From contig JBOGEB010000088.1 in assembly GCA_050743125.1 (NCBI GenBank), positions 1 to 16,147 of the forward strand: a stretch of 16,147 bases of DNA, written 5' to 3'. Both the position numbers and the translations under genes were made by a program. The stretch comes from JBOGEB01 sp050743125 (GTDB taxonomy: Bacteria; Actinomycetota; Nitriliruptoria; Euzebyales; Egibacteraceae). Positions 7,026-13,409 of the stretch are shown here, piece after piece. Under the pieces are notes generated by a model. It was not told the origin of the DNA, searched no databases, and saw only the letters and a program-made list of their open reading frames with translations. Every line of letters begins with the position of its first letter. Position 1 is the first letter of the stretch.

Positions 7026-7665
7026 GCAGATCACCGTCCGCTACGACCGGCACGGACCCGCAGAGGTCCCGGGACTGTCGGTCACCGTGCCGCGCGGAGC
7101 GGCGATCGGGCTGGCCGGCCCCAGCGGCTGCGGCAAATCGACGCTCGCCCGGGTCCTCGGCCTGGTGCTCACCCCACAGTCCGGCACCGTCCGCATCGAC
7201 GGCGCCGCGGTCACCGCCTGGCGCTACCGGGCGCCCCGGCCCCTGCGCGCCAAGATCGGGCTGATCTTCCAGCAGCCCCGCCTCGCGGTCGACCCGCGGC
7301 TGCGGCTGTCCGACCTCATCGCCGAACCCCTGCGGGCCACCAAACGCGGGGACGAGGCCGCCGCGCGGGTCGCCGCCCTCACCGAGCAGGTCGAACTCAC
7401 CGCCGAGCTGCTCGACCGCCGCCCCCACGAGGTCAGCGACGGCCAACTCCAACGCGCGTGCCTCGCCCGCGCCCTCATAGGCGAGCCCCGCTACCTCGTC
7501 TGCGACGAGATGACCTCCATGCTCGACGCCTCCACCCAAGCCCGGCTCGTCGGCGTCGTCGAGGACTACCGTCACCGCACAGGCGCCGGCGTCCTCGCCA
7601 TCAGCCACGACGAAACCCTGCTCGCCCACTGGTGCGACGACATCCTCCGACCCTGGGCATCCTGA
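7012..7665 (+). CDS. ABC importer ATPase, NikE/DppF-like, short form
   Basis: Second ATPase of the importer, 217 aa. Walker A GPSGCGKST (36-44), Q-loop around Q87-Q88 (FQQPRLAVDP), Walker B YLVCDEMTSMLD (D165/E166) and H199 in ISHD are all present. The signature is VSDGQLQRACLARAL: Asp replaces the first Gly of the usual LSGGQ. The protein ends just after the H-loop region and lacks the C-terminal extension found in most 260-330 residue DppF-type ATPases. It starts inside the previous ATPase gene (14-base overlap), so it is the last gene of the operon. The short form and CDEMTSMLD motif suggest a metal- or metallophore-type subgroup rather than a general peptide importer, which is inference. 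Confidence 0.88.
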   Translation: MLSAEQITVRYDRHGPAEVPGLSVTVPRGAAIGLAGPSGCGKSTLARVLGLVLTPQSGTVRIDGAAVTAWRYRAPRPLRAKIGLIFQQPRLAVDPRLRLSDLIAEPLRATKRGDEAAARVAALTEQVELTAELLDRRPHEVSDGQLQRACLARALIGEPRYLVCDEMTSMLDASTQARLVGVVEDYRHRTGAGVLAISHDETLLAHWCDDILRPWAS

Positions 7666-7763
7666 CTTTCCCGTTCATGCGGGAGGACTTCCAACCGGGT
7701 ATCAGGCGGCACTGAGATGAGTTCGCCCGGCATTTCGGGCCAGCTCTGCTCAGCGTGCGACGG

Positions 7764-9032
7764 TCAGGACCCGCCGCGGCCAGGTTGGCCGGACAGCCGC
7801 CACCCCGTGCCCTCGGGGGTGTCACGGACCTCGACGCCGGCGGCGGCCAGGCGCTCCCGGAGCATGTCGGCGAACTCCCACGAGCGCTCTGCGCGGGCAC
7901 GATCGCGCAGGTCAACGAGCAAATCGACGAAGGGTGCGATCGACTCCCGGGGATCACGGACACCCTCGACCGCGGCCTCCCCCAGCCGCACCACCATCCG
8001 GCGTAGCACTGTGCGGGCCCGCTCCATCTCCTCGGTCTCGTCCGTGTCGGCCGACCAGTCGAACATCACCTGCTCAAGGTCGAGCATGGCGGCCACGGCG
8101 GTCGCCACGTCACGGGAGGCGAGCCCACCGTCGAACGCGCGCTCTGACCGCTCGGTCTGGGCGAGCAGCGACGGCATCGGGCTCGCCACGGGCTCGTCGT
8201 CACAAGCCTGGAGGGGGGCGGTGCGCTCACCCTCCACCGCAGCGGTGCGAAGGTCGTCGATCCCGACGGTGGAGCCGGCCTCGAACCGAGTGCTTACGCC
8301 AAGACGGCGGACCGTCACTCCCCCATGGCCGAGGATCGTCATGGTGTCGGCGGCGAGGTCGAATACTCCCGCGGTGTGCTCATCGACGCCGAGGATGAAC
8401 GCGCCAGCGGGAAGCAGAGGCTCCAGCAGCGCCAGCCGCCGCTCGCCGAGGTAGCAGAAGCGCGTGTCGTGGTTCCCGCCCTCGGCGTTGTCGTAGTGCG
8501 GGATGACCGCAGCGCGCAGCCCAATCTCCGCGAGCAGGTCAAGCCCGTCGAGCCAGTACGGCGCGGCCCCGACCTTGTAGATCTCGTAGACCGGGATCGC
8601 AGCGATCCCGAGCGTGACCGCCGCGGCGCTCGCGAAGGTCACGCACGCTCGGCGCGCCAGCCTCTCGGCGAGGACGTCCCGCAGCGGGGTGTCCCTCCAC
8701 ACCTCGAGGGCGTAGCTGGGGCTGCCGGGGCCTGCGAAGACGTAGTCGGCGTAACGGATCCGCGCCAGGGCCTGCTCACGGCGCAGGGTGTCATCGGCGG
8801 CCGAGCGCCACGTGGCCACGCTGAAGGGTGCATGAAGGTGACGGCCGAAGTAGGCAAGGGCGCGTTGGGAGATCTGGTCGGCGTTCTCCTGGAACCCGTA
8901 GGGCGTGTCGAGCAGCACCCCTTCGGCGGCTCCCGGCCCGAGGCGCTCGAACAGCACGCGGTGGACCTTCGCCATCGTCGGAGCGGTCTCGCCGGAGCCC
9001 ATGATGGCCAGTAGCCGCGGACCTTGCGTCAC
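7764..9032 (-). CDS. Type 1 glutamine amidotransferase-like (peptidase S51-like) protein fused to a CysRS-like C-terminal domain
   Basis: 422 aa from GTG 9032, with GAAGAGG 11 bases upstream; the upstream ATG at 9069 is out of frame. Residues 1-235 resemble the S51/PepE-cyanophycinase fold: LLAIMGSGETAPTM start, GPGSPSYAL (101-109), a candidate nucleophile Ser135 in TFASAAAVTLG, and HYDNAEGGNHDTRFCYLGERR (from 179) with GVDEHTAG (215-222). Residues ~305-415 resemble the C-terminal helical domain of cysteinyl-tRNA synthetase: LRDRARAERSWEFADMLRER, then AGVEVRDTPEGTGWRL. No synthetase catalytic domain (HIGH/KMSKS) is present. The nucleophile elbow lacks the usual G-x-S-x-G glycines, so peptidase activity is uncertain. 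It faces the importer operon convergently and lies 84 bases downstream of the His-rich gene. Confidence 0.75.
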   Translation of the reverse strand: MTQGPRLLAIMGSGETAPTMAKVHRVLFERLGPGAAEGVLLDTPYGFQENADQISQRALAYFGRHLHAPFSVATWRSAADDTLRREQALARIRYADYVFAGPGSPSYALEVWRDTPLRDVLAERLARRACVTFASAAAVTLGIAAIPVYEIYKVGAAPYWLDGLDLLAEIGLRAAVIPHYDNAEGGNHDTRFCYLGERRLALLEPLLPAGAFILGVDEHTAGVFDLAADTMTILGHGGVTVRRLGVSTRFEAGSTVGIDDLRTAAVEGERTAPLQACDDEPVASPMPSLLAQTERSERAFDGGLASRDVATAVAAMLDLEQVMFDWSADTDETEEMERARTVLRRMVVRLGEAAVEGVRDPRESIAPFVDLLVDLRDRARAERSWEFADMLRERLAAAGVEVRDTPEGTGWRLSGQPGRGGS

Positions 9033-9100
9033 GCACTACGCCTCTTCACCGTGGTACGGGTTTTCATGGTACCGCCAGCGACTCGCAAGAAGCCCGGTCA

Positions 9101-9144
9101 AGCGTGCGTGATTGCACTACGGAGACAGCGGAATCACGCACGCT
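9101..9144 (-). terminator. 13-bp perfect inverted repeat spanning the stop codon of the His-rich gene
   Basis: Arms AGCGTGCGTGATT (9101-9113) and AATCACGCACGCT (9132-9144) are perfectly complementary with an 18-base loop. The TAG of the upstream minus-strand gene lies in the loop. No T-run follows, as is common for actinobacterial hairpin terminators. A regulatory or RNA-stability role is the alternative. Confidence 0.5.
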
Positions 9145-9725
9145 GCATGGTGATCGTGCAGACCGGCCGGCAGCGGGTGCCAGCGCGCCAGCATCCTGTG
9201 CCAATCGGCCGACAGGGCGCCAGCGATCGCCGCGTCGGTGAACCGCAGCAGCGCGAAGTGGTGCAGCCCGTGAGCGAGCACGTCAGCCACGAGAAGGTCG
9301 CCCCGCTCGGCGACGCCATCTGCATGGCCGATCCCTACCGGTTCGACCGTGAAGCCCGGTGGTGGACTCACCAGCCCTTCCGGCGGCTGCAGGATGGCCA
9401 CGTAGCTCAGGACCAGCGCCCCGTGGCGAGGTTCATACCGCCACGACGTGGAGTGCACGATCGACGTGGACGGGTCGAACAGTCCCTCCAGGCACTCGGC
9501 AAGCGCATGGACGACCGCCTGCGTAGGGTGCAGGCCGGGCGGGAGCTCGGCCCACCAGGCGGGTAGGGGCCGTCCTGCGGTCGCGTGCCGCCGCAGGTGC
9601 ACGATGTTCCCGTCGGCGCACGCGACTGGAAGGATCTCGCACCGTACGCAAGCGTGAGTGGACAAGGGGGGCTCGCCAAGCATGGGGGGGCTGGGCATCC
9701 CGACTGCGTGGTGCCCAGTGGCCAT
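9117..9725 (-). CDS. Histidine-rich conserved-type hypothetical protein (202 aa)
   Basis: Not assigned to a named family. ATG 9725 is fixed by a near-perfect ribosome binding site; the longer open frame upstream is antisense to the superoxide dismutase. There are 18 His and 5 Cys in 202 residues, including HH at 5-6, a C26-x2-C29 plus C36 group, AHGLHH (151-156) and LHDHH (189-193). The middle (STSIVHSTSWRYEPRHGALVLSYVAIL) alternates like beta strands and the following DVLAHGLHHFALL like a helix; the layout recalls uncharacterised actinobacterial proteins of similar size. No signal peptide or membrane segment. A weak Nur-like site lies ~50-70 bases upstream, and the gene diverges from the SOD, so a metal-related role is suggested but unproven. 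Confidence 0.75.
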   Translation of the reverse strand: MATGHHAVGMPSPPMLGEPPLSTHACVRCEILPVACADGNIVHLRRHATAGRPLPAWWAELPPGLHPTQAVVHALAECLEGLFDPSTSIVHSTSWRYEPRHGALVLSYVAILQPPEGLVSPPPGFTVEPVGIGHADGVAERGDLLVADVLAHGLHHFALLRFTDAAIAGALSADWHRMLARWHPLPAGLHDHHAACVIPLSP

Positions 9726-9726
9726 G

Positions 9727-9737
9727 TCACCTCCTTT
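9727..9737 (-). promoter_or_regulatory. Near-perfect Shine-Dalgarno of the His-rich gene
   Basis: On the minus strand AAAGGAGGTGA ends one base before ATG 9725. It is the strongest ribosome binding site in the window and fixes the start of this gene against a 235-codon longer open frame. Confidence 0.85.
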
Positions 9738-9776
9738 GGTCCCAGCCGAAGACCACTGCGAACGAGCCTGCCTCGA

Positions 9777-9793
9777 CCGCAAATAAGATGCAA
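9777..9793 (-). promoter_or_regulatory. Degenerate Nur-like site upstream of the His-rich gene
   Basis: On the minus strand TTGCAT-CTTAT-TTGCGG, matching TTGCAA-N5-TTGCAA at 9 of 12 positions with correct spacing. TTGCAT could serve as -35 with CAGGCT 17 bases on as -10. Weaker than the two sites at 2360 and 9994, so a chance match in DNA with several GCAA words is possible. Confidence 0.35.
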
Positions 9794-9993
9794 CTGCGGA
9801 TACATCGCATCTCTGGAGAGGGTGGCAGTTGCGGACCCATGAGCGTGCTAGCCGGCGAGGGTGGACAGGGTGACACCGCCCCCAGACGCCCCGCCCCGCC
9901 TCCTCGCGCTCTTCACAATCCTGACTTACGGGCGGATACACCCCTGACCCGGGAGTGTGGCCTCCCGCAACCCGCCTCCCACGGGAAAGCTTA

Positions 9994-10010
9994 TTGCAAA
10001 TCTCTCGCAA
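9994..10010 (+). promoter_or_regulatory. Predicted Nur box upstream of the superoxide dismutase
   Basis: TTGCAA-ATCTC-TCGCAA, 11 of 12 matches to the Nur consensus, extended by TTA on the left and TAA on the right into a larger dyad (9991-10013). It is 64 bases upstream of the SOD ATG. In Streptomyces, nickel-bound Nur represses sodF through such a site. Confidence 0.7.
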
Positions 10011-10033
10011 TAAATGGCCCTCTCGGGTACAGT
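10005..10033 (+). promoter_or_regulatory. Predicted promoter of the superoxide dismutase
   Basis: TCGCAA (10005-10010) as -35, a 17-base spacer and TACAGT (10028-10033) as -10. The -35 is the downstream half of the Nur-like box, the same arrangement as at the importer operon. A further imperfect repeat, TCGCAA-GCGAC-TCGCGA, lies at 10037-10053 near the expected transcript start and may be an accessory site. Confidence 0.55.
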
Positions 10034-10073
10034 CTATCGCAAGCGACTCGCGAGAGGACTTGGGAGGTTCTCG

Positions 10074-10697
10074 ATGGCCGAGCCCTACACGCTGCCCGAC
10101 CTGCCGTACGACTACGGGGCGCTGGAGCCGTACCTCTCCGGCGAGATCATGGAGCTGCACCACGGCACGCACCACGCCGGCTACGTGAAGGGCGCAAACA
10201 CGGCGCTGGACCAGCTCGCCGAGTCCCGGGAGCACAGTCGCTACGACACCGTCCGGATGGTCGAAAAGGACCTCGCCTTCCACCTGTCCGGCCACGTCAA
10301 CCACAGCGTCTTCTGGCAGAACCTCTCGCCCCAGGGCGGCGACAAGCCCGATGGCGCCCTCGCGACCGCGATCGACTCGGACTTCGGCTCGTTCGACGCG
10401 TTCCGCGCTCACTTCACCGCGGCAGCCTTGCAAGTGCAGGGGTCCGGCTGGACGGCGCTCGCGTATTCACCCGCCGGGGGCGGACGGCTGCTCATCACCC
10501 AGATCTACGACCACCAGAGCAACGTCGTCCACGGCGGCTGTCCGCTGCTCCTGCTGGACATGTGGGAGCACGCTTACTACCTGCAATACCGGACCGGCAA
10601 GACCGAGTATGTCGAAGCGTTCTGGCACGTCGTGAGCTGGGCTGACGTGCAGGCCCGCTCTCTGGCCGCCGCCGAGCAGCTGCACGCGCTGCCGTGA
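10074..10697 (+). CDS. sodF: Fe/Mn superoxide dismutase, SodF-like
   Basis: Converts superoxide to hydrogen peroxide and oxygen in the cytoplasm. 207 aa, normal length, from ATG 10074 with GGGAGG 6 bases upstream; no signal peptide. The four metal ligands are present: H29 (MELHHGTHH), H77 (SGHVNHSVFW), D162 and H166 (LDMWEHAYYLQYR). Second-shell Q148 (YDHQSN) and G73 follow the pattern of Mn and actinobacterial SodF-type enzymes, so the metal (Fe, Mn or either) cannot be fixed from sequence. The overall pattern, for example YTLPDLPYDYGALEPYLSGE and KDLAFHLSGH, is close to Streptomyces SodF. The stop overlaps the next gene's GTG. The Nur-like box implies repression when nickel is plentiful. 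Confidence 0.95.
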   Translation: MAEPYTLPDLPYDYGALEPYLSGEIMELHHGTHHAGYVKGANTALDQLAESREHSRYDTVRMVEKDLAFHLSGHVNHSVFWQNLSPQGGDKPDGALATAIDSDFGSFDAFRAHFTAAALQVQGSGWTALAYSPAGGGRLLITQIYDHQSNVVHGGCPLLLLDMWEHAYYLQYRTGKTEYVEAFWHVVSWADVQARSLAAAEQLHALP

Positions 10698-11287
10698 TCA
10701 CCGCGGGTGCTCGCGCCGTAACAGGCGCAGCCGTCGAGGTACGGACGGCGACCGCCGTCGAGGTGCTCGAGCTCGTTGGAGAGCTGAGCCACGTCTACGA
10801 GGCGACGTTCAGCGAGCCGCCCTACTTCGAGACCGCCGGCCACGTTCGCCGGTTCGCCAACCGGCTGCCCCGGCGCACGTCGGCGGCAGGCTTCCGCTGT
10901 GCCTTGGCCCGGGGGGCCGATGACCGGCGGCTCGTCGGCTTTGCCTTCGGGATGACCGCCGACCCGATCCTGGACCCGCCGTTCTACGCGGAGCTGATCG
11001 ACTCCGTCGGTCTGTGGACCGCTGCCTGTTGGCTGCTCGACCAGTTCGAGCTTGTCGAGCTGGCGGTCCTGCCCAGTTGGCAGGGATGCGGGATCGGTGC
11101 GCTGCTGCACGACGAGGTGCTCGAGGGGGCCACGCACCGCGCGGCCTGGCTGCTCACGCACCCCCTCGCGCCAGCGCGGGGCTTCTACCGGGCGCGTGGT
11201 TGGCGCGAGCTCGGGCACTACGACACCGGCCAACGCACGCTCGTGGTCATGGGACGCCCGCTCACAAAGGTCGAGCATGGCCCCTGA
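10694..11287 (+). CDS. GNAT-family N-acetyltransferase
   Basis: 197 aa, read from GTG 10694, which overlaps the SOD stop (GTGA), so the two are translationally coupled. The GNAT core is visible in the second half: strand VELAVLPSWQG, with the acetyl-CoA pyrophosphate-binding loop QGCGIGALLHDEVL (a Q/R-x-x-G-x-G/A form), then a WLLTHPLAPARGFYRARGWRE segment typical of GNAT motif B, and a final LVVMGRPL strand. The acceptor is unknown. Coupling to a SOD may reflect shared regulation rather than a shared pathway. The N-terminal 15 residues look unstructured, so the true start might be slightly further in. Confidence 0.85.
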   Translation: MITAGARAVTGAAVEVRTATAVEVLELVGELSHVYEATFSEPPYFETAGHVRRFANRLPRRTSAAGFRCALARGADDRRLVGFAFGMTADPILDPPFYAELIDSVGLWTAACWLLDQFELVELAVLPSWQGCGIGALLHDEVLEGATHRAAWLLTHPLAPARGFYRARGWRELGHYDTGQRTLVVMGRPLTKVEHGP

Positions 11288-11301
11288 CCGGTCACACTTT
11301 A

Positions 11302-11338
11302 TGGCGGCTTTGCCCCAGCGGGTGGGGCAAAGCCGCCA
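11302..11338. terminator. Bidirectional hairpin terminator between convergent genes
   Basis: Perfect 15-bp arms TGGCGGCTTTGCCCC (11302-11316) and GGGGCAAAGCCGCCA (11324-11338) with a 7-base loop, placed between the GNAT stop (11287) and the FadB-like stop (11358). No long T-run, but position and perfect pairing fit termination from both sides. Confidence 0.8.
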
Positions 11339-11357
11339 CGAAGTCGGGCAGACCGGG

Positions 11358-13409
11358 TCAGGGGTCGTGCTCGCCGATGAGGGGGGCGCCGAACAGCCGC
11401 TGTGACACGCCGGTCTGGTCGAGGTGCTTGCACACACCACCCATGAAGAACGGCCAACCGGCGCCGAGGAGCATGCAGGTGTCGACGTCGCGGGCGTCGG
11501 CGACGACACGCTCGTCCAGCAGGTGGCGGATCTCGTCGGCGACCGCGTCGGCGACCTCAGCACGGATCTCGCCGGAGGTCGGCTTGGGCGCGCCCTCGTC
11601 GACCTGCCAGCGCTCGCGGATCTCGTCGTAGGCCACGCGGGGATTGCTCCAGTCGTAAACGGCGGGCAAGCCGACCTCGCCGAGCATCTGGAAGTTGGGG
11701 TCGAGCGGGAAACGGTCGCCGAAGGCCTCGTGCATCGTGTCGGCGACGCGCGCGCCGACCTCGAGGCCGACGAGCCCGAGCAGCGCGAACGGGCCTATCG
11801 GCAGGCCGAGCGCCTGGACGGCGTCGTCGACCTCGGCGAAGTCCGCGCCCCGGCTCACGGCGGTCGCGCACGCGCTCATGAGCCGGGCCAGGATCCGGTT
11901 GACGACGAACCCCGGTGCGTCAGCGCACCCGACCGCGGACTTGCGCAGCGCCTTGGCGACCTCGAACGCGGTCGCCACCGTCGGTGCGCTGGTCTGTTCA
12001 GTGCTCGCGACCTCGACGAGCGGCATGACCGCGACGGGGTTGAAGAAGTGGAGCCCGACGACGCGGCCGGGGTGCACAAGCTTGGCGGCCATCGCGGCGA
12101 CCGAGAGCGAGGACGTGTTCGTCGCAAGCACGCAGCCCGGGTCGACGACCGCCTCGACGTCGGCGAAGACCCGCTGCTTGAGGTCGAGCCGCTCGAACAC
12201 GGCCTCGAGCACGAGGTCGGCACCAGCGAGCGGCTCATAGTCCAGCGTGTACTCCACGAGCGAGGAGAGAAAGGCGGCCTTGCCTGGCTTCATCCGGCCT
12301 TTGGCCACGCGCTGGCCCAGCGCGGCCTCGACGTGCGCGCGCGCCCGGTCGAGCGCACCCTGGTCGACGTCCTTCATCACGAGCGGAACCTCCAGCCGCT
12401 GGAGGAACAACGCGCCGAGCTGCGCGCCCATGAGCCCCGCCCCGACGATCCCGACCTTGCGCACCGGGCGTGGGTCGGCCGCCGGCCGGGGCGGCTGGCG
12501 GCGGACGCGTTGCTGGGTGAGGTGGAAGCTGTACACGGCGGCCTGCGCCTGACGCGCGGGGAGAAGCTCGGCGAGGGCGTCCTCCTCGCGGCGCAGCCCC
12601 TCAGCGAGGTCGCCGCCGCGAGCGGCGAACTCGACGAGGTCGATCGCCAGGTACGGCGCCGGGGTCGCGCCGTGGACCCGGTCGTCGGCGGCCCTGCGGG
12701 CGCTGGCCAGCGCCCTGTCAAGCCCCTCTCGGGTCGGCTCGGCGCGCTCGATCAGCTCCTCGCCGGTGACGAGCCGCTCCAGCAGCCCGCGCGAGGCGTC
12801 GAGGAAGTCGACAGCCGGGATCAGCCGGTCGACCAGGCCGAGCCTCAGGGCGTCCGCCGGCCGCATCATGCGGTTGCTGCTCAGCGGGTTCCCGACGATC
12901 GCCCGCAGCGCGTTCGCCGCCCCGGCGACGCGCGGCGCGAGCTGTGTCCCGCCCCAGGCGGGGACGATCGAGAGGAACACCTCAGGGAACGCGATCGCCG
13001 CAGCCGCTGAGGAGACGGTCCGGTAGTCGCAGTGCAGCGCGATCTCCAGTCCGCCCCCCAGGCACGCGCCGTTGATCGCCGCGAGCGTCACCAACCCCAG
13101 GTCGCTCAGGCGGCCGAACAGCTGGTGCCCTCGCCGTGACGCCTCGCGGGCGAAGCTCGGCGTCGCGCCGACGAACGCGTCGAGGTCGGCGCCGGCCGCG
13201 AAGACGAACGGCTTGCCGGTCAGCAGGAGCCCTTTGAGGTCCGGCTGGGCCTCGAGCACGTCGAGCGCCGCCGCGAGGGATTCCAGCGCGTCCGGGCCGA
13301 ACGTCGTCGGCTTCGTATGGTCCGCGCCGTTGTCCATCGTGAGCAGCGCGAGCCGACCCGCCGATGACGAGTCGTGATAGGTCAGCTTGAACTGCGTCGG
13401 CAGGGCCAT
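11358..13409 (-). CDS. fadB: FadB-like bifunctional enoyl-CoA hydratase / 3-hydroxyacyl-CoA dehydrogenase
   Basis: Carries out hydration of 2-enoyl-CoA and NAD-dependent oxidation of 3-hydroxyacyl-CoA in fatty-acid beta-oxidation. 683 aa, near the usual ~700. Residues 1-200 form the crotonase domain: oxyanion-hole segments FAAGADLDAF and NGACLGGGLE, with the two catalytic glutamates at E122 and E143 (FPEVFLSIVPAWGGTQ). Residues ~316-500 form the NAD domain: KVGIVGAGLMG (318-328), NTSSL (431-435), and catalytic H454 in GLHFFNPVAVMPLVEV. Residues ~500-680 are the C-terminal 3HCDH repeats (FVVNRILARL with N504). ATG 13409 overlaps the thiolase TGA by one base (TGATG); a longer frame to 13631 is only antisense-like extension into that gene. 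Confidence 0.95.
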   Translation of the reverse strand: MALPTQFKLTYHDSSSAGRLALLTMDNGADHTKPTTFGPDALESLAAALDVLEAQPDLKGLLLTGKPFVFAAGADLDAFVGATPSFAREASRRGHQLFGRLSDLGLVTLAAINGACLGGGLEIALHCDYRTVSSAAAAIAFPEVFLSIVPAWGGTQLAPRVAGAANALRAIVGNPLSSNRMMRPADALRLGLVDRLIPAVDFLDASRGLLERLVTGEELIERAEPTREGLDRALASARRAADDRVHGATPAPYLAIDLVEFAARGGDLAEGLRREEDALAELLPARQAQAAVYSFHLTQQRVRRQPPRPAADPRPVRKVGIVGAGLMGAQLGALFLQRLEVPLVMKDVDQGALDRARAHVEAALGQRVAKGRMKPGKAAFLSSLVEYTLDYEPLAGADLVLEAVFERLDLKQRVFADVEAVVDPGCVLATNTSSLSVAAMAAKLVHPGRVVGLHFFNPVAVMPLVEVASTEQTSAPTVATAFEVAKALRKSAVGCADAPGFVVNRILARLMSACATAVSRGADFAEVDDAVQALGLPIGPFALLGLVGLEVGARVADTMHEAFGDRFPLDPNFQMLGEVGLPAVYDWSNPRVAYDEIRERWQVDEGAPKPTSGEIRAEVADAVADEIRHLLDERVVADARDVDTCMLLGAGWPFFMGGVCKHLDQTGVSQRLFGAPLIGEHDP

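Larger units (their letters stand above)
9726..10073. other. 348-base divergent intergenic region between the His-rich gene and the SOD
   Basis: No gene is supported here. It carries the ribosome binding site and weak Nur-like site of the minus-strand gene, and the Nur-like box and promoter of the SOD. It also has an 8-bp inverted repeat GCAACTGC/GCAGTTGC (9790-9797 and 9825-9832) and a small hairpin CGGGAG-TGTGGC-CTCCCG (9950-9967). The middle (~9840-9950) shows nothing further. Confidence 0.7.

Noticed and set aside
7666..7763. Terminator between the importer operon and the S51-like gene
   Set aside because: Only a 5-bp stem (GCCCG-GCATTT-CGGGC, near 7727-7742) is visible; too weak to call.
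9726..10433. N-terminal extension of the His-rich protein across the divergent intergenic region
   Set aside because: It would run antisense through the SOD gene, and the excellent Shine-Dalgarno directly before ATG 9725 marks the start.
10074..10697. Nickel superoxide dismutase
   Set aside because: The protein has the four Fe/Mn SOD ligands and length, and lacks the N-terminal HCxxPCGxY hook of Ni-SOD.
11424..13010. Plus-strand 528-codon open frame antisense to fadB
   Set aside because: Composition is Arg/Asp/Gly/Glu-rich and motif-free, while the opposite strand has complete hydratase and dehydrogenase active sites.
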